15,137 nucleotides of DNA from JANOBJ01 sp031411575 (GCA_031411575.1 JANOBJ010000002.1:1-15137), one strand, 5' to 3'. Counted from the first letter of the stretch, positions 1 through 6,031 are shown. The notes: a model not told the origin generated them from the sequence alone. Translations and numbers: made by a program.

Positions 1-130
1 CGATGACGCGCAGCCGCTGCGCCGCTTCTCGCCGCAATCTCCGGTACTCGATCGCATCCAGCGAGAGTTGCGCCGGCAGTTCGATCCGGCCGGCATCTTC
101 AATCGCGGCCGGCTTTTCCCCGATACCTGA
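1..130 (+). CDS. glcE: Glycolate oxidase FAD-binding subunit GlcE, C-terminal end (partial)
   Basis: Only the last 42 codons are present; the gene starts before the window. The frame beginning at base 2 ends in LRRQFDPAGIFNRGRLFPDT and a TGA at 128-130. The FDPxGIFNxGR pattern is the typical C-terminus of FAD-linked oxidases of the glycolate oxidase group (GlcD/GlcE). GlcE works with GlcD and GlcF to oxidise glycolate to glyoxylate and pass electrons to the respiratory chain. The stop codon directly abuts the ATG of glcF, so the two are almost certainly translated from one message. Assignment to GlcE rather than GlcD comes from the glcF neighbour and the usual glcD-glcE-glcF order. Confidence 0.85.
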   Translation, partial: DDAQPLRRFSPQSPVLDRIQRELRRQFDPAGIFNRGRLFPDT

Positions 131-1399
131 ATGCAAACCAACCTCGCCCCCGAGTTCCAGAACACGCCCGACGGCATCGACGCCGAGGCGATCCTGCGCA
201 AGTGCGTGCACTGCGGCTTTTGCACCGCCACCTGCCCGACCTACCAGTTGCTGGGCGACGAACTCGATGGCCCGCGCGGCCGCATCTACCTGATCAAGCA
301 GGTGCTCGAAGGCGAAACGCCCACGCGCAAGACCCAATTGCACCTGGACCGCTGCCTGACCTGCCGCAACTGCGAAACCACCTGCCCGAGCGGCGTGCAG
401 TACGGCCACCTGGTGGACATCGGCCGCAAGATCGTCGACGCCAAAGTGCCGCGCCCGAGCGGCCAGAAGGCCGTGCGCTGGGCGCTGAAAGAAGGTCTGC
501 CCTCGCCGCTGTTTGGCCCCGCGATGAAGCTGGGCCAGGCGGTGCGCGGCCTGCTGCCCGAATCGCTCAAGGCCAAGGTGCCGGCCACACAACCGGCGGG
601 CGCTTGGCCCGCGCGGCCGCACGCGCGCCAGATGCTGATGCTGGCCGGCTGCGTGCAGCCCGCGATGATGCCCAACATCAACGCCGCCACCGCGCGCGTG
701 CTCGATGCGGCCGGCATCCAGGCCGTGGTGGCGCCCAAAGCTGGCTGCTGCGGCGCGGTCAAGTTCCACCTGAACGACCAGGAGGGCGGCAAGGCGCAGA
801 TGCGCGCCAACATCGACGCCTGGTGGCCGCTGGTGGCAGCCAGCCCGGATGGCAGCGCGGGCGGCAGCACGGGCAGCAACTCGGGGGTTGAGGCCATCGT
901 CATGAACGCCTCGGGCTGCGGCGTCACCGTCAAGGACTACGGCCACATCCTGAAAGACGACCCGGCCTACGCCGCCAAGGCTGCCCGCATCAGCGAACTG
1001 ACGAAAGACCTGAGCGAACTGCTGCCCGAGCTGGCCGCTGCGCTGCAGGGCAAAGTGCGTGGCACGGCAGGGCGGGTGGCGTTTCACCCGCCCTGCACCC
1101 TGCAACATGGCCAGCAGTTGCGCGGCGGGGTTGAGCGGCACCTGGGTGCGCTGGGCTTCAATATCCGCGTGGCCACCAACGAGCCGCACCTGTGCTGCGG
1201 CTCGGCCGGCACCTATTCGGTACTGCAGCCCGCGCTGGCCTACCAGTTGCGCGACCGCAAGCTCGGCCACCTTGGCGCCATGAGGCCCGAGGTGATCGTC
1301 AGCGCCAACATCGGCTGCATCACGCACCTGCAAAGCGGCACGGCCACGCCGGTGCGGCACTGGGTCGAGCTGCTCGACCAGGCGCTCACCGCGGCCTGA
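131..1399 (+). CDS. glcF: Glycolate oxidase iron-sulfur subunit GlcF
   Basis: A 422-residue protein that carries electrons from the GlcD/GlcE flavin subunits. Two ferredoxin-type 4Fe-4S motifs are visible: CVHCGFCTATCP (Cys25, 28, 31, 35) and CLTCRNCETTCP (Cys75, 78, 81, 85). They are followed by two cysteine-rich CCG domains (GCCG at 205-208 and CCGSAG at 355-360), the order expected for GlcF and related heterodisulfide-reductase-like subunits. The ATG directly follows the glcE stop with no clear ribosome binding site between them, which suggests translational coupling. The protein is slightly longer than the roughly 407 residues I expect for GlcF, because of a Ser/Gly/Asn-rich stretch at about 238-252. 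The 60 bases to the convergent hsp20 stop contain GC-rich dyads but no clear U-tract terminator. Confidence 0.95.
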   Translation: MQTNLAPEFQNTPDGIDAEAILRKCVHCGFCTATCPTYQLLGDELDGPRGRIYLIKQVLEGETPTRKTQLHLDRCLTCRNCETTCPSGVQYGHLVDIGRKIVDAKVPRPSGQKAVRWALKEGLPSPLFGPAMKLGQAVRGLLPESLKAKVPATQPAGAWPARPHARQMLMLAGCVQPAMMPNINAATARVLDAAGIQAVVAPKAGCCGAVKFHLNDQEGGKAQMRANIDAWWPLVAASPDGSAGGSTGSNSGVEAIVMNASGCGVTVKDYGHILKDDPAYAAKAARISELTKDLSELLPELAAALQGKVRGTAGRVAFHPPCTLQHGQQLRGGVERHLGALGFNIRVATNEPHLCCGSAGTYSVLQPALAYQLRDRKLGHLGAMRPEVIVSANIGCITHLQSGTATPVRHWVELLDQALTAA

Positions 1400-1459
1400 G
1401 CCGCGCCGGCGCGTGACAGGCCGGCGTGCCCGCCACGCGCCCTGGTGGCCGCCAAACCC

Positions 1460-1873
1460 TCAGGCGGCCTGCACGTTGATGCGGCGCGGCCGCGCCTCGT
1501 CGCGCCGCGGGATGGTGAGCTTCAGCACCCCATCGTTCAGGCTGGCGTTGATCTTGGACGTATCGAAGTCCGGGCTCAGCACAAACGCGCGCGAAAAACG
1601 CGGCTCGCGCACCTCGGCATGCTGCAGGCTCAGGCTGCCGCGGGTGGGAACCACCGCCTCGGCGTCGATGGTGAGGTTGCCGTCATGCACCTTCACGTCG
1701 AGCTTGTCGCGGGGGACGCCGGGCAGGTCGGCCAGCACGGTGATGCCGTTCTTGTCCTCGAACACATCGACCGCCGGCGCCATGGCCGCGCGGCGCTGGG
1801 CGTCGGCTTCCCGGCGTTGCAGTTCAGTGGCCGTGTTGTGTTCGGCCACGGCGTTGGGGTTGGAATGGACCAT
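1460..1873 (-). CDS. Hsp20 / alpha-crystallin family small heat-shock protein (second gene of pair)
   Basis: A 137-residue protein in the size range of bacterial small heat-shock proteins, which are cytoplasmic ATP-independent holdases for unfolding proteins. The alpha-crystallin domain runs from about residue 34 to 125, with the conserved LADLPGVPRDKLDVKVHDGNLTI block and the NDGVLKLTIP block. A C-terminal I-x-V anchor (RINV) is present. The N-terminal arm is short and charged (ELQRREADAQRR). I chose the start at 1873 because an AAGGAG lies 6 bases upstream (1880-1885) and the family begins near here; the frame stays open further upstream but overlaps the preceding gene. It begins 19 bases after that gene's stop, so the two form an operon. 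The class is uncertain. Confidence 0.92.
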   Translation of the reverse strand: MVHSNPNAVAEHNTATELQRREADAQRRAAMAPAVDVFEDKNGITVLADLPGVPRDKLDVKVHDGNLTIDAEAVVPTRGSLSLQHAEVREPRFSRAFVLSPDFDTSKINASLNDGVLKLTIPRRDEARPRRINVQAA

Positions 1874-1879
1874 GTTGTG

Positions 1880-1885
1880 CTCCTT
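1880..1885 (-). promoter_or_regulatory. Ribosome binding site of the second hsp20 gene
   Basis: AAGGAG on the minus strand, 6 bases before the ATG at 1873. It fixes the start of the 137-residue Hsp20 inside a longer open frame. Confidence 0.8.
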
Positions 1886-1892
1886 GACCGGC

Positions 1893-2333
1893 TTATTGCA
1901 CGCTGATCGCGCGGGGTTTGGACGATTCCTGCTTGCCCACCGAAATGCACAGGCAGCCATCGGTGTAGCTGGCCCGCACCTTGTCGGGGTCGGCATTCTG
2001 GGGCAGCTCGATGACGCGCCGGAAGGCACCATTGAAGCGCTCCTGCGCGTAGGCGCGGGTCTCACCCGAACCCTCGGGCTGCCAGGGCTTGCGCTCACCG
2101 CTGATGGTGAGCAGGCCCTTGTCGATCGAGACGTCAAAGGCGTCCGGACGCAGCCCGGGCGCGAACGCGACGATCTCGATGGTCTCGTCGGTGGTGCCGG
2201 TGTTGACGGCCGGAAAAGTCTCCAGCCGGTTGTACCGGATGCTCGACGGCAGGCCGCCAAACAGGCTGCTCACCTGGCGCTGCAGGCGGTCCAGCTCACC
2301 AAAGACGTCGTTGGCGAAATAAAGGTCACTCAT
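1893..2333 (-). CDS. Hsp20 / alpha-crystallin family small heat-shock protein (first gene of pair)
   Basis: A 146-residue small heat-shock protein resembling the IbpA/HspH type. The N-terminal arm (FGELDRLQRQVSSLFGG) is followed by an alpha-crystallin domain with ETIEIVAFAPGLRPDAFDVS, LTISGERK and FNGAFRRVIELPQNAD. The C-terminus carries an I-x-V motif (ISV at 143-145). The start is fixed by GAAGGAG just upstream (2342-2348). The conserved G-x-L block near the end reads GCLCIS, with Cys127 and Cys129 where I expect non-cysteine residues. It precedes a second, clearly different hsp20; paired small heat-shock proteins often form mixed oligomers, but that is inference here. Regulation is probably by heat, given the sigma-32-like promoter and structured leader upstream. 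Confidence 0.93.
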   Translation of the reverse strand: MSDLYFANDVFGELDRLQRQVSSLFGGLPSSIRYNRLETFPAVNTGTTDETIEIVAFAPGLRPDAFDVSIDKGLLTISGERKPWQPEGSGETRAYAQERFNGAFRRVIELPQNADPDKVRASYTDGCLCISVGKQESSKPRAISVQ

Positions 2334-2411
2334 GTCGTGTACTCCTTCAGGTCTGCTGCTGACAAATATGAATTTCACCGGGCGCATCCGAAGACCCGCC
2401 CGCGCAGCAAA
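2334..2411 (-). promoter_or_regulatory. hsp20 leader with possible thermosensor-type pairing
   Basis: This is the predicted 5' untranslated leader of the hsp20 operon. On the minus strand UCUUCGG (2388-2394) can pair over 7 positions, including two G-U pairs, with CUGAAGG (2344-2350), which contains the start of the ribosome binding site. An alternative pairing is GGUCU with AGACC. Many small heat-shock genes are controlled by RNA thermometers (ROSE, fourU) that hide this site at low temperature. The pairing was found by eye and no folding energy was computed, so this is a hypothesis only. Confidence 0.3.
2342..2348 (-). promoter_or_regulatory. Ribosome binding site of the first hsp20 gene
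   Basis: GAAGGAG on the minus strand, 8 bases before the ATG at 2333. It decides the start within a much longer open frame. The same bases could pair with an upstream part of the leader (see the leader entry). Confidence 0.8.
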
Positions 2412-2438
2412 AATAATGGCCGGCCGGACGATTTCAAG
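2412..2438 (-). promoter_or_regulatory. Sigma-32-like heat-shock promoter
   Basis: On the minus strand CTTGAAA (2432-2438) matches the sigma-32 -35 element exactly. About 10-12 bases downstream lies GGCCATTAT, which resembles the CCCCATNTA -10 element at the CCAT positions. It sits about 80 bases before the first hsp20 start, a sensible distance. The -10 match is only partial. Confidence 0.5.
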
Positions 2439-2491
2439 GGTCACCAGCAAGCCGTTGCGCGCGCCTTGTACACCTGCGCCGTGGTGACAGC

Positions 2492-2515
2492 CTGCTGACA
2501 GCACGGCGTCAGCAG
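2492..2515. repeat. Perfect 8-bp inverted repeat between hsp20 and the EVE gene
   Basis: CTGCTGAC (2492-2499) and GTCAGCAG (2508-2515) are perfect reverse complements around an 8-base loop. No T-tract follows on either strand, so it is not an obvious terminator. It lies about 55 bases upstream of the sigma-32-like -35 element and about 110 bases upstream of the EVE gene, a plausible place for an operator. The TGACAGC part is also directly repeated just upstream (2485-2491). Confidence 0.5.
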
Positions 2516-2623
2516 CCCCCGCCGATGATGGCGGCTTCACCCTCACCGGAGCCGCCGATGTACCGACAAACCCCAGCCGCCGCCACGCCCGCCCGTGCGT
2601 TGCCGCCCGCGTAAAGTCACCCC

Positions 2624-3073
2624 ATGACCAAGAACTGGATCGCGGTGGCCAGCGCCGAACACGCCCGGCGCGGGCGCGATTCCACGCCCTGCGGCTTCAT
2701 GCAGGTGGGGCACGGCAAGCTCGCGCCCCTCAAGCGCGTCAAACCCGGCGACCGGGTCGCCTACTACGCGCCCACCGAGCGGCTGGGCGACGCGGCCAAA
2801 CTGCAAAGCCTGGTGTCGATCGGCCTGGTGCAACCGGGCGAGCCCTACCCGGTTGACATGGGCGCAGGCTTCGTGCCGTACCGGCGCGACGTGCGCTACG
2901 CCGCCGCGCGCGAGGTGCCGATCCAGCCGCTGCTGGACGCGTTTGCGTTTGTCGACAACCGCGCCCGCTGGGGTTACAAATTCCGCTTTGGCCTGTTCGA
3001 GGTGAACGACGCCGACATGCGGCTGATCGCCGACGCGATGGGCGCGGCACCGGGAGCGCTATTATTTATATAG
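2624..3073 (+). CDS. EVE domain-containing protein (UPF0310 family)
   Basis: A 149-residue single-domain protein matching the EVE (UPF0310) family, related to the PUA and YTH folds. Recognisable blocks are NWIAVAS at the N-terminus, GFMQVGHGKLAPLKRVKPGD at 24-43, AYYAPTE at 46-52, GFVPYRRDV at 82-90 and RWGYKFRFGLFE at 115-126. EVE domains are thought to bind modified bases in nucleic acids, and stand-alone copies generally lack a proven role. No restriction enzyme or other partner lies nearby. Upstream of the ATG only a weak TAAAG is seen. The last residues (ALLFI and the stop) are encoded by an AT-rich dispersed repeat using the rare codons CTA, TTA and ATA. The natural C-terminus therefore seems to have been replaced or extended by repeat insertion. 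Confidence 0.88.
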   Translation: MTKNWIAVASAEHARRGRDSTPCGFMQVGHGKLAPLKRVKPGDRVAYYAPTERLGDAAKLQSLVSIGLVQPGEPYPVDMGAGFVPYRRDVRYAAAREVPIQPLLDAFAFVDNRARWGYKFRFGLFEVNDADMRLIADAMGAAPGALLFI

Positions 3074-3121
3074 CAAACAATGACCACTCGACAAGGACAA
3101 CGGGCCATTTCCGCTTGAGAA
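3055..3121 (+). repeat. Dispersed AT-rich element, copy A
   Basis: It begins with an imperfect dyad (AGCGCTATT ... ATATAGC), continues with CAAACAATGACCACT, then GACAAGGACAACGGGCCATT, and ends in GCTTGAGAAT. It supplies the last five codons and the stop of the EVE gene. Copies B, C and D in this window share the same order of blocks: AT-rich dyad, AGC, TGACC, GACAAGG-like and TTGAG-like. Confidence 0.65.
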
Positions 3122-3275
3122 TGGCGGTTTTGGGGCGGCCTGGCTGGTGGCACGCCGGATGACTTGGCTGGCGCCATGGTCGCGCGACGGCATCGCATTT
3201 TTTGCGGTCAATTTGTTGTGCGAATGCAACGGCCTTTTCGGATTCCGGCTTCGGACCGTTTGTAATGACACCCCT

Positions 3276-4058
3276 ATGCCATCCATCTGTTCTCTTTCTG
3301 CACGCCGCGCCCGTCGGCGCCTTTCGTCCATCACACTGGCCCTCGGGTCAGGCCTGCTTGCCGTGGCCCCCTCGGTCGAAGCCGCCGAGGCTGAAACCAA
3401 TGTCATGGGTGCTGGCAACACCCAGCTCGAATTCAGGCTGGGAGTGGTGCGCGACACGGCCACTGACACCCGCGTGCGCGTCACGCCGTTCCTGGCCCGG
3501 TTGGGCATCACCGAGAGTGTTGAACTGCGCTTGTCTGCCGATGGCCGCGTTGTAGCCAAGTCTGCCGGCGTCACCACCAAGGGCTGGGCCGACGCCAACA
3601 TCGGCCTGCGCTGGCAGCAGCGCGCGCTCGACGAAAAGGCCGGTACCGCCGGTGTGGCCTGGCAGTTTGATGTGGGCGTTCCCACGGGCACCCAGGCTTT
3701 CTCATCGGACAAAGTGGCCAGTTCGGCCAAAGTCGCCGCGGAGTGGGCCTTTGCCAACGACATGAGCCTGGGCGTGATGCCCGGCCTCAGCCGTCAGCAC
3801 AACGGGACCGGCTGGTATGTCGCGCCGTCGCTGGCGATCACGCTGGGCAAGAACTGGACGCCGCAGTTGCGCACGGTAGCTGAGCTGGTGGCGCCACAAC
3901 TGACCTCACGCAGCAACGGCGGCAATGTGGCCACGTTCAATCTGGGCGCGACCTACAGCCTGAGCGACACCTTCGAACTGGAGGCCGTGTATCTGCGAGG
4001 CCTCACCTCCAATACGCCGGACCACGCGCTGGTGTTCGGTGTCAACGTCAAGTTCTGA
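3276..4058 (+). CDS. Predicted outer-membrane beta-barrel protein (transporter / MetA-pathway phenol degradation-like family)
   Basis: A 260-residue protein with a Sec signal peptide: a basic stretch (RRARRR, 10-15), a hydrophobic core (ITLALGSGLLAVAPS), and probable cleavage near Ala37 (SVEA-A). The mature part shows alternating hydrophobic beta-strand character and ends in the aromatic NVKF typical of outer-membrane barrels. It resembles the small transporter family linked to Phenol_MetA_deg (PF13557). That name is historical and does not prove a role in phenol breakdown. The start at 3276 was chosen because the signal peptide begins there; upstream codons are open but do not add a plausible N-terminus. 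The ribosome binding site is weak. It stands alone, followed by repeat copy B. The family call is moderate. Confidence 0.72.
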   Translation: MPSICSLSARRARRRLSSITLALGSGLLAVAPSVEAAEAETNVMGAGNTQLEFRLGVVRDTATDTRVRVTPFLARLGITESVELRLSADGRVVAKSAGVTTKGWADANIGLRWQQRALDEKAGTAGVAWQFDVGVPTGTQAFSSDKVASSAKVAAEWAFANDMSLGVMPGLSRQHNGTGWYVAPSLAITLGKNWTPQLRTVAELVAPQLTSRSNGGNVATFNLGATYSLSDTFELEAVYLRGLTSNTPDHALVFGVNVKF

Positions 4059-4070
4059 CGGCGGTTGCAG

Positions 4071-4138
4071 TTTGCTACTAAAATAGTAGCAAACAATGAC
4101 CAGATGACGGGGACATCGGGGCTGTTTTGCTTGAAAAC
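4071..4138 (+). repeat. Dispersed AT-rich element, copy B, with perfect 10-bp dyad
   Basis: TTTGCTACTA (4071-4080) and TAGTAGCAAA (4084-4093) form a perfect 10-bp inverted repeat around AAA. CAATGACCAGATGAC, GGGGACATCGGGGCTG and TTTTGCTTGAAAA follow. It shares CAAACAATGACC and the TTGA end with copy A. It begins 12 bases after the stop of the barrel gene and could form a hairpin in the message end. The stem is AT-rich and no U-tract follows, so it is not a classic intrinsic terminator. Confidence 0.7.
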
Positions 4139-4187
4139 AAGCCCGCACGGCCATGGGGCGGCCATCATGCGGAAGTCATGCGCCCAT

Positions 4188-4220
4188 CACGCGACAGTCA
4201 CGCGACAGTCACGCGACAGT
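4188..4220. repeat. Three exact tandem copies of an 11-bp unit
   Basis: CACGCGACAGT occurs three times head to tail (4188-4198, 4199-4209, 4210-4220). The last base of the third copy is part of the glutathione peroxidase stop codon. The following TACGCG may be a decayed further unit. Because 11 is not a multiple of 3, copy changes would alter the gene end if they spread into the reading frame. Confidence 0.9.
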
Positions 4221-4705
4221 TACGCGGCCAGCGCCGCCTCGACATCCTTGGCCAGGCTCTCCGGTGTGTCGGTGGGGGCGTAGCGCTTCAACACCGCACC
4301 GTCCTTGCCCACCAGAAACTTGGTGAAGTTCCACTTGATCGCCTTGCTGCCCAGCAAGCCCGGCGCCTCGGCCGTGAGCCACTGGTACAGGGGCGTGGCC
4401 TGCGCGCCGTTCACGTCCACCTTGGCCATCATCGGGAAGGTCACGCCGTAGTTGAGCTGGCAAAAACTCGCGATCTCCTCGTTGTTGCCGGGGTCCTGCG
4501 CGCCAAACTGGTTGCTCGGGAAACCCAGCACCACCAGGCCCTGGTTGCCGTAACGCTGGTGCAGCGCTTCCAGACCGGCAAACTGCGGGGTGAAGCCGCA
4601 GGCGCTGGCCGTGTTCACCACCAGCAGCACCTTGCCGCGGTACTGCTTCAGCTTGGCGGTCTTGCCGTCAATGGTTTGAGCGTCAAAGTCGTAGATCGAG
4701 GGCAT
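4220..4705 (-). CDS. Glutathione peroxidase family protein, Cys type (probable thioredoxin-dependent peroxidase)
   Basis: A 161-residue peroxidase that reduces hydrogen peroxide or lipid hydroperoxides in the cytoplasm. The catalytic tetrad is visible as Cys36 (NTASACGFTPQ), Gln70 (FGAQDP), and Trp125 with Asn126 (KWNFTKF). The catalytic position is an ordinary TGC codon, not selenocysteine. Cys82 in FCQLNYGVTFP matches the resolving Cys of yeast Gpx3-type enzymes, which use thioredoxin rather than glutathione. The usual GFPCNQF cysteine is Ser64 here. The start at 4705 has GGAG six bases upstream and gives the normal N-terminus MPSIYDFDA; an in-frame ATG further upstream would add 14 unlikely residues. 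It is transcribed alone, divergent from the next gene. Confidence 0.93.
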   Translation of the reverse strand: MPSIYDFDAQTIDGKTAKLKQYRGKVLLVVNTASACGFTPQFAGLEALHQRYGNQGLVVLGFPSNQFGAQDPGNNEEIASFCQLNYGVTFPMMAKVDVNGAQATPLYQWLTAEAPGLLGSKAIKWNFTKFLVGKDGAVLKRYAPTDTPESLAKDVEAALAA

Positions 4706-4763
4706 GGCAAGCTCCGGGCAGATGGCGTTTTTGATGCGGAGATGCAACAGTAGCAGGTAGTTT

Positions 4764-4781
4764 GCGGGCCTGCAGGCCCGC
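4764..4781. repeat. Perfect 18-bp palindrome in a divergent promoter region
   Basis: GCGGGCCTGCAGGCCCGC reads identically on both strands. It lies in the 171-base gap between the divergent glutathione peroxidase (start 4705) and the receiver-domain protein (start 4877), where an operator for a dimeric regulator would be expected. It could also be an RNA hairpin. No second copy was seen in the window. Confidence 0.6.
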
Positions 4782-4862
4782 GTCCATCAAGCCCTGCCGT
4801 GCATGCCGTGCGTCGTTGCAATATAGTGCATTGCTGAACGCAGTAGCCCATAAGAATTAATC

Positions 4863-4868
4863 GAGGAG
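4863..4868 (+). promoter_or_regulatory. Ribosome binding site supporting a GTG start
   Basis: GAGGAG ends 8 bases before the GTG at 4877. It is the main reason to accept a GTG start for the receiver-domain protein. The 40 bases upstream are AT-rich for this genome and probably hold its promoter, but no clear -35/-10 pair can be named. Confidence 0.75.
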
Positions 4869-4876
4869 CACGTTTT

Positions 4877-6031
4877 GTGAGCAGCCCGTACCTGATGGCC
4901 CTGTTGGGTTTTCCGACCGCCGAACATGCGGCGTTGCTGGCGCTGCTGCGGGTCATGTCGCGCCGCGGGCAGGAAATCGAGGCCACGATCAATCCGGTGG
5001 AAGCCCAGCTCACCATCGCCAATGCCGACGACCCGGTGGTGATGGCGCGCGTCAGGATGCTGCCGCTGCCACGCGTGCTGCTGGTCGGCAAAGACAACGG
5101 CGGCACCGCCTGGCCCCTGCAGCAGCGGCCCCTCAAGCTGCTGGCCGTGCTGGACGCGCTGGACCAGCTGATCGCCAGCCCACCTGCAGCCCAACCGCCC
5201 GCCGCGCCTTTGACTGCCGCGCCATTGCCCACCAGCGCCACCGCTACGCCCGAACCCGTGGCCTTTGCTGCGACCGAGCCGTTTCAGCCTTCAGGTCACG
5301 ACACAGGGTCTGGCGGCGTTTTTGCCGCAACCCAGCCGTTTGCGCCGCTCGAAATGGGCCAACGCCCTGCTGCCCCGCTCACCGAATTTGCCGCCACCCA
5401 ACCCTTTGCCCCGCTGGATGGGCGCGGTGCCGCGGTGCCCCAACCCTGGGTCGCCCGGCCGATGGACGCCGACATTGACGCCGCATCGATTGCCCGGTGG
5501 CGTGCTGCCCAACTGGGCGTAGAGCCCGAGGCCACACCGGTGGCGCCGCCCGCAGCGGTGGCACGCGCGCCCGCTGGCGAGCCGGCTCCGTTCCTGCCCA
5601 GCAGCGATTTTCTGGGCGTCAGCGGCAAATCGGTGGCAGTGGCGACGCCTGATCGCCCGCTGGACGAGGTGTTGCTGGTGGACAGCGGCGATCTGTCGCG
5701 GCGCGAGCTCCAGAACCGCCTGCACCGCCGCGGCTACCGGGCCGACATGGTGCGCACGGGCGAAGAGGCCATCGTGCAGGCGGGCTTGCGGCCGTACCGC
5801 CTGATCTTCATCGACGAACTGGCGGGTGCGATGGATGCCTTCCAGACGCTGCGCGCGCTGCGCCAGTGCAAGCCCGTGGCGGGCAAGCGCGCGCAGGTGG
5901 TGTTGCTGTCGCCACGCGGTGGTGCATTTGACCGGCTGCGCGCCAAGCTCGCGGGCTGCGACATCTACCTCACCAAGCCGGTTGCCGACCACGAGCTGGA
6001 GCGCGTGCTGGCGCGCGTGAACCGGCCTTGA
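4877..6031 (+). CDS. Protein with unknown N-terminal domain, repeat-bearing linker and C-terminal receiver-like domain
   Basis: A 384-residue protein in three parts. Residues 1-100 form a compact alpha/beta-looking domain (ALLGFPTAEHAALLALLRVMSR, then RVLLVGKDNGG) that I do not recognise. Residues 100-260 are Pro/Ala-rich and probably disordered, with three copies of FAAT[E/Q]PF[A/Q]P at about 130, 149 and 171. Residues 263-384 look like a CheY-type receiver: EVLLVDSGD (Asp269), LIFID (Asp313, the likely phosphoacceptor), LLSPRG (Ser345) and YLTKPV (Lys367). Only one of the usual paired acidic residues is seen at the first position, so phosphorylation may be altered. No output domain or histidine kinase is adjacent. 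A signalling or scaffolding role is inference. Translation starts at GTG with a good ribosome binding site. Confidence 0.8.
   Translation: MSSPYLMALLGFPTAEHAALLALLRVMSRRGQEIEATINPVEAQLTIANADDPVVMARVRMLPLPRVLLVGKDNGGTAWPLQQRPLKLLAVLDALDQLIASPPAAQPPAAPLTAAPLPTSATATPEPVAFAATEPFQPSGHDTGSGGVFAATQPFAPLEMGQRPAAPLTEFAATQPFAPLDGRGAAVPQPWVARPMDADIDAASIARWRAAQLGVEPEATPVAPPAAVARAPAGEPAPFLPSSDFLGVSGKSVAVATPDRPLDEVLLVDSGDLSRRELQNRLHRRGYRADMVRTGEEAIVQAGLRPYRLIFIDELAGAMDAFQTLRALRQCKPVAGKRAQVVLLSPRGGAFDRLRAKLAGCDIYLTKPVADHELERVLARVNRP

Noticed and set aside
1400..1459. Bidirectional terminator between glcF and hsp20
   Set aside because: Short GC-rich dyads exist (GGCGTG with CACGCG-like), but with mismatches and no T-tract on either strand, so it could not be supported.
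4071..4093. Intrinsic terminator of the barrel protein gene
   Set aside because: The stem is perfect but AT-rich and is followed by CAATGACC rather than a T-tract. It is better described as part of the dispersed element.
4188..4220. CRISPR-like repeat array
   Set aside because: The units are only 11 bases and directly adjacent with no spacers. It is a simple tandem repeat.
4595..4600. Selenocysteine in the glutathione peroxidase
   Set aside because: The catalytic codon is TGC, an ordinary cysteine, and the frame is open throughout.
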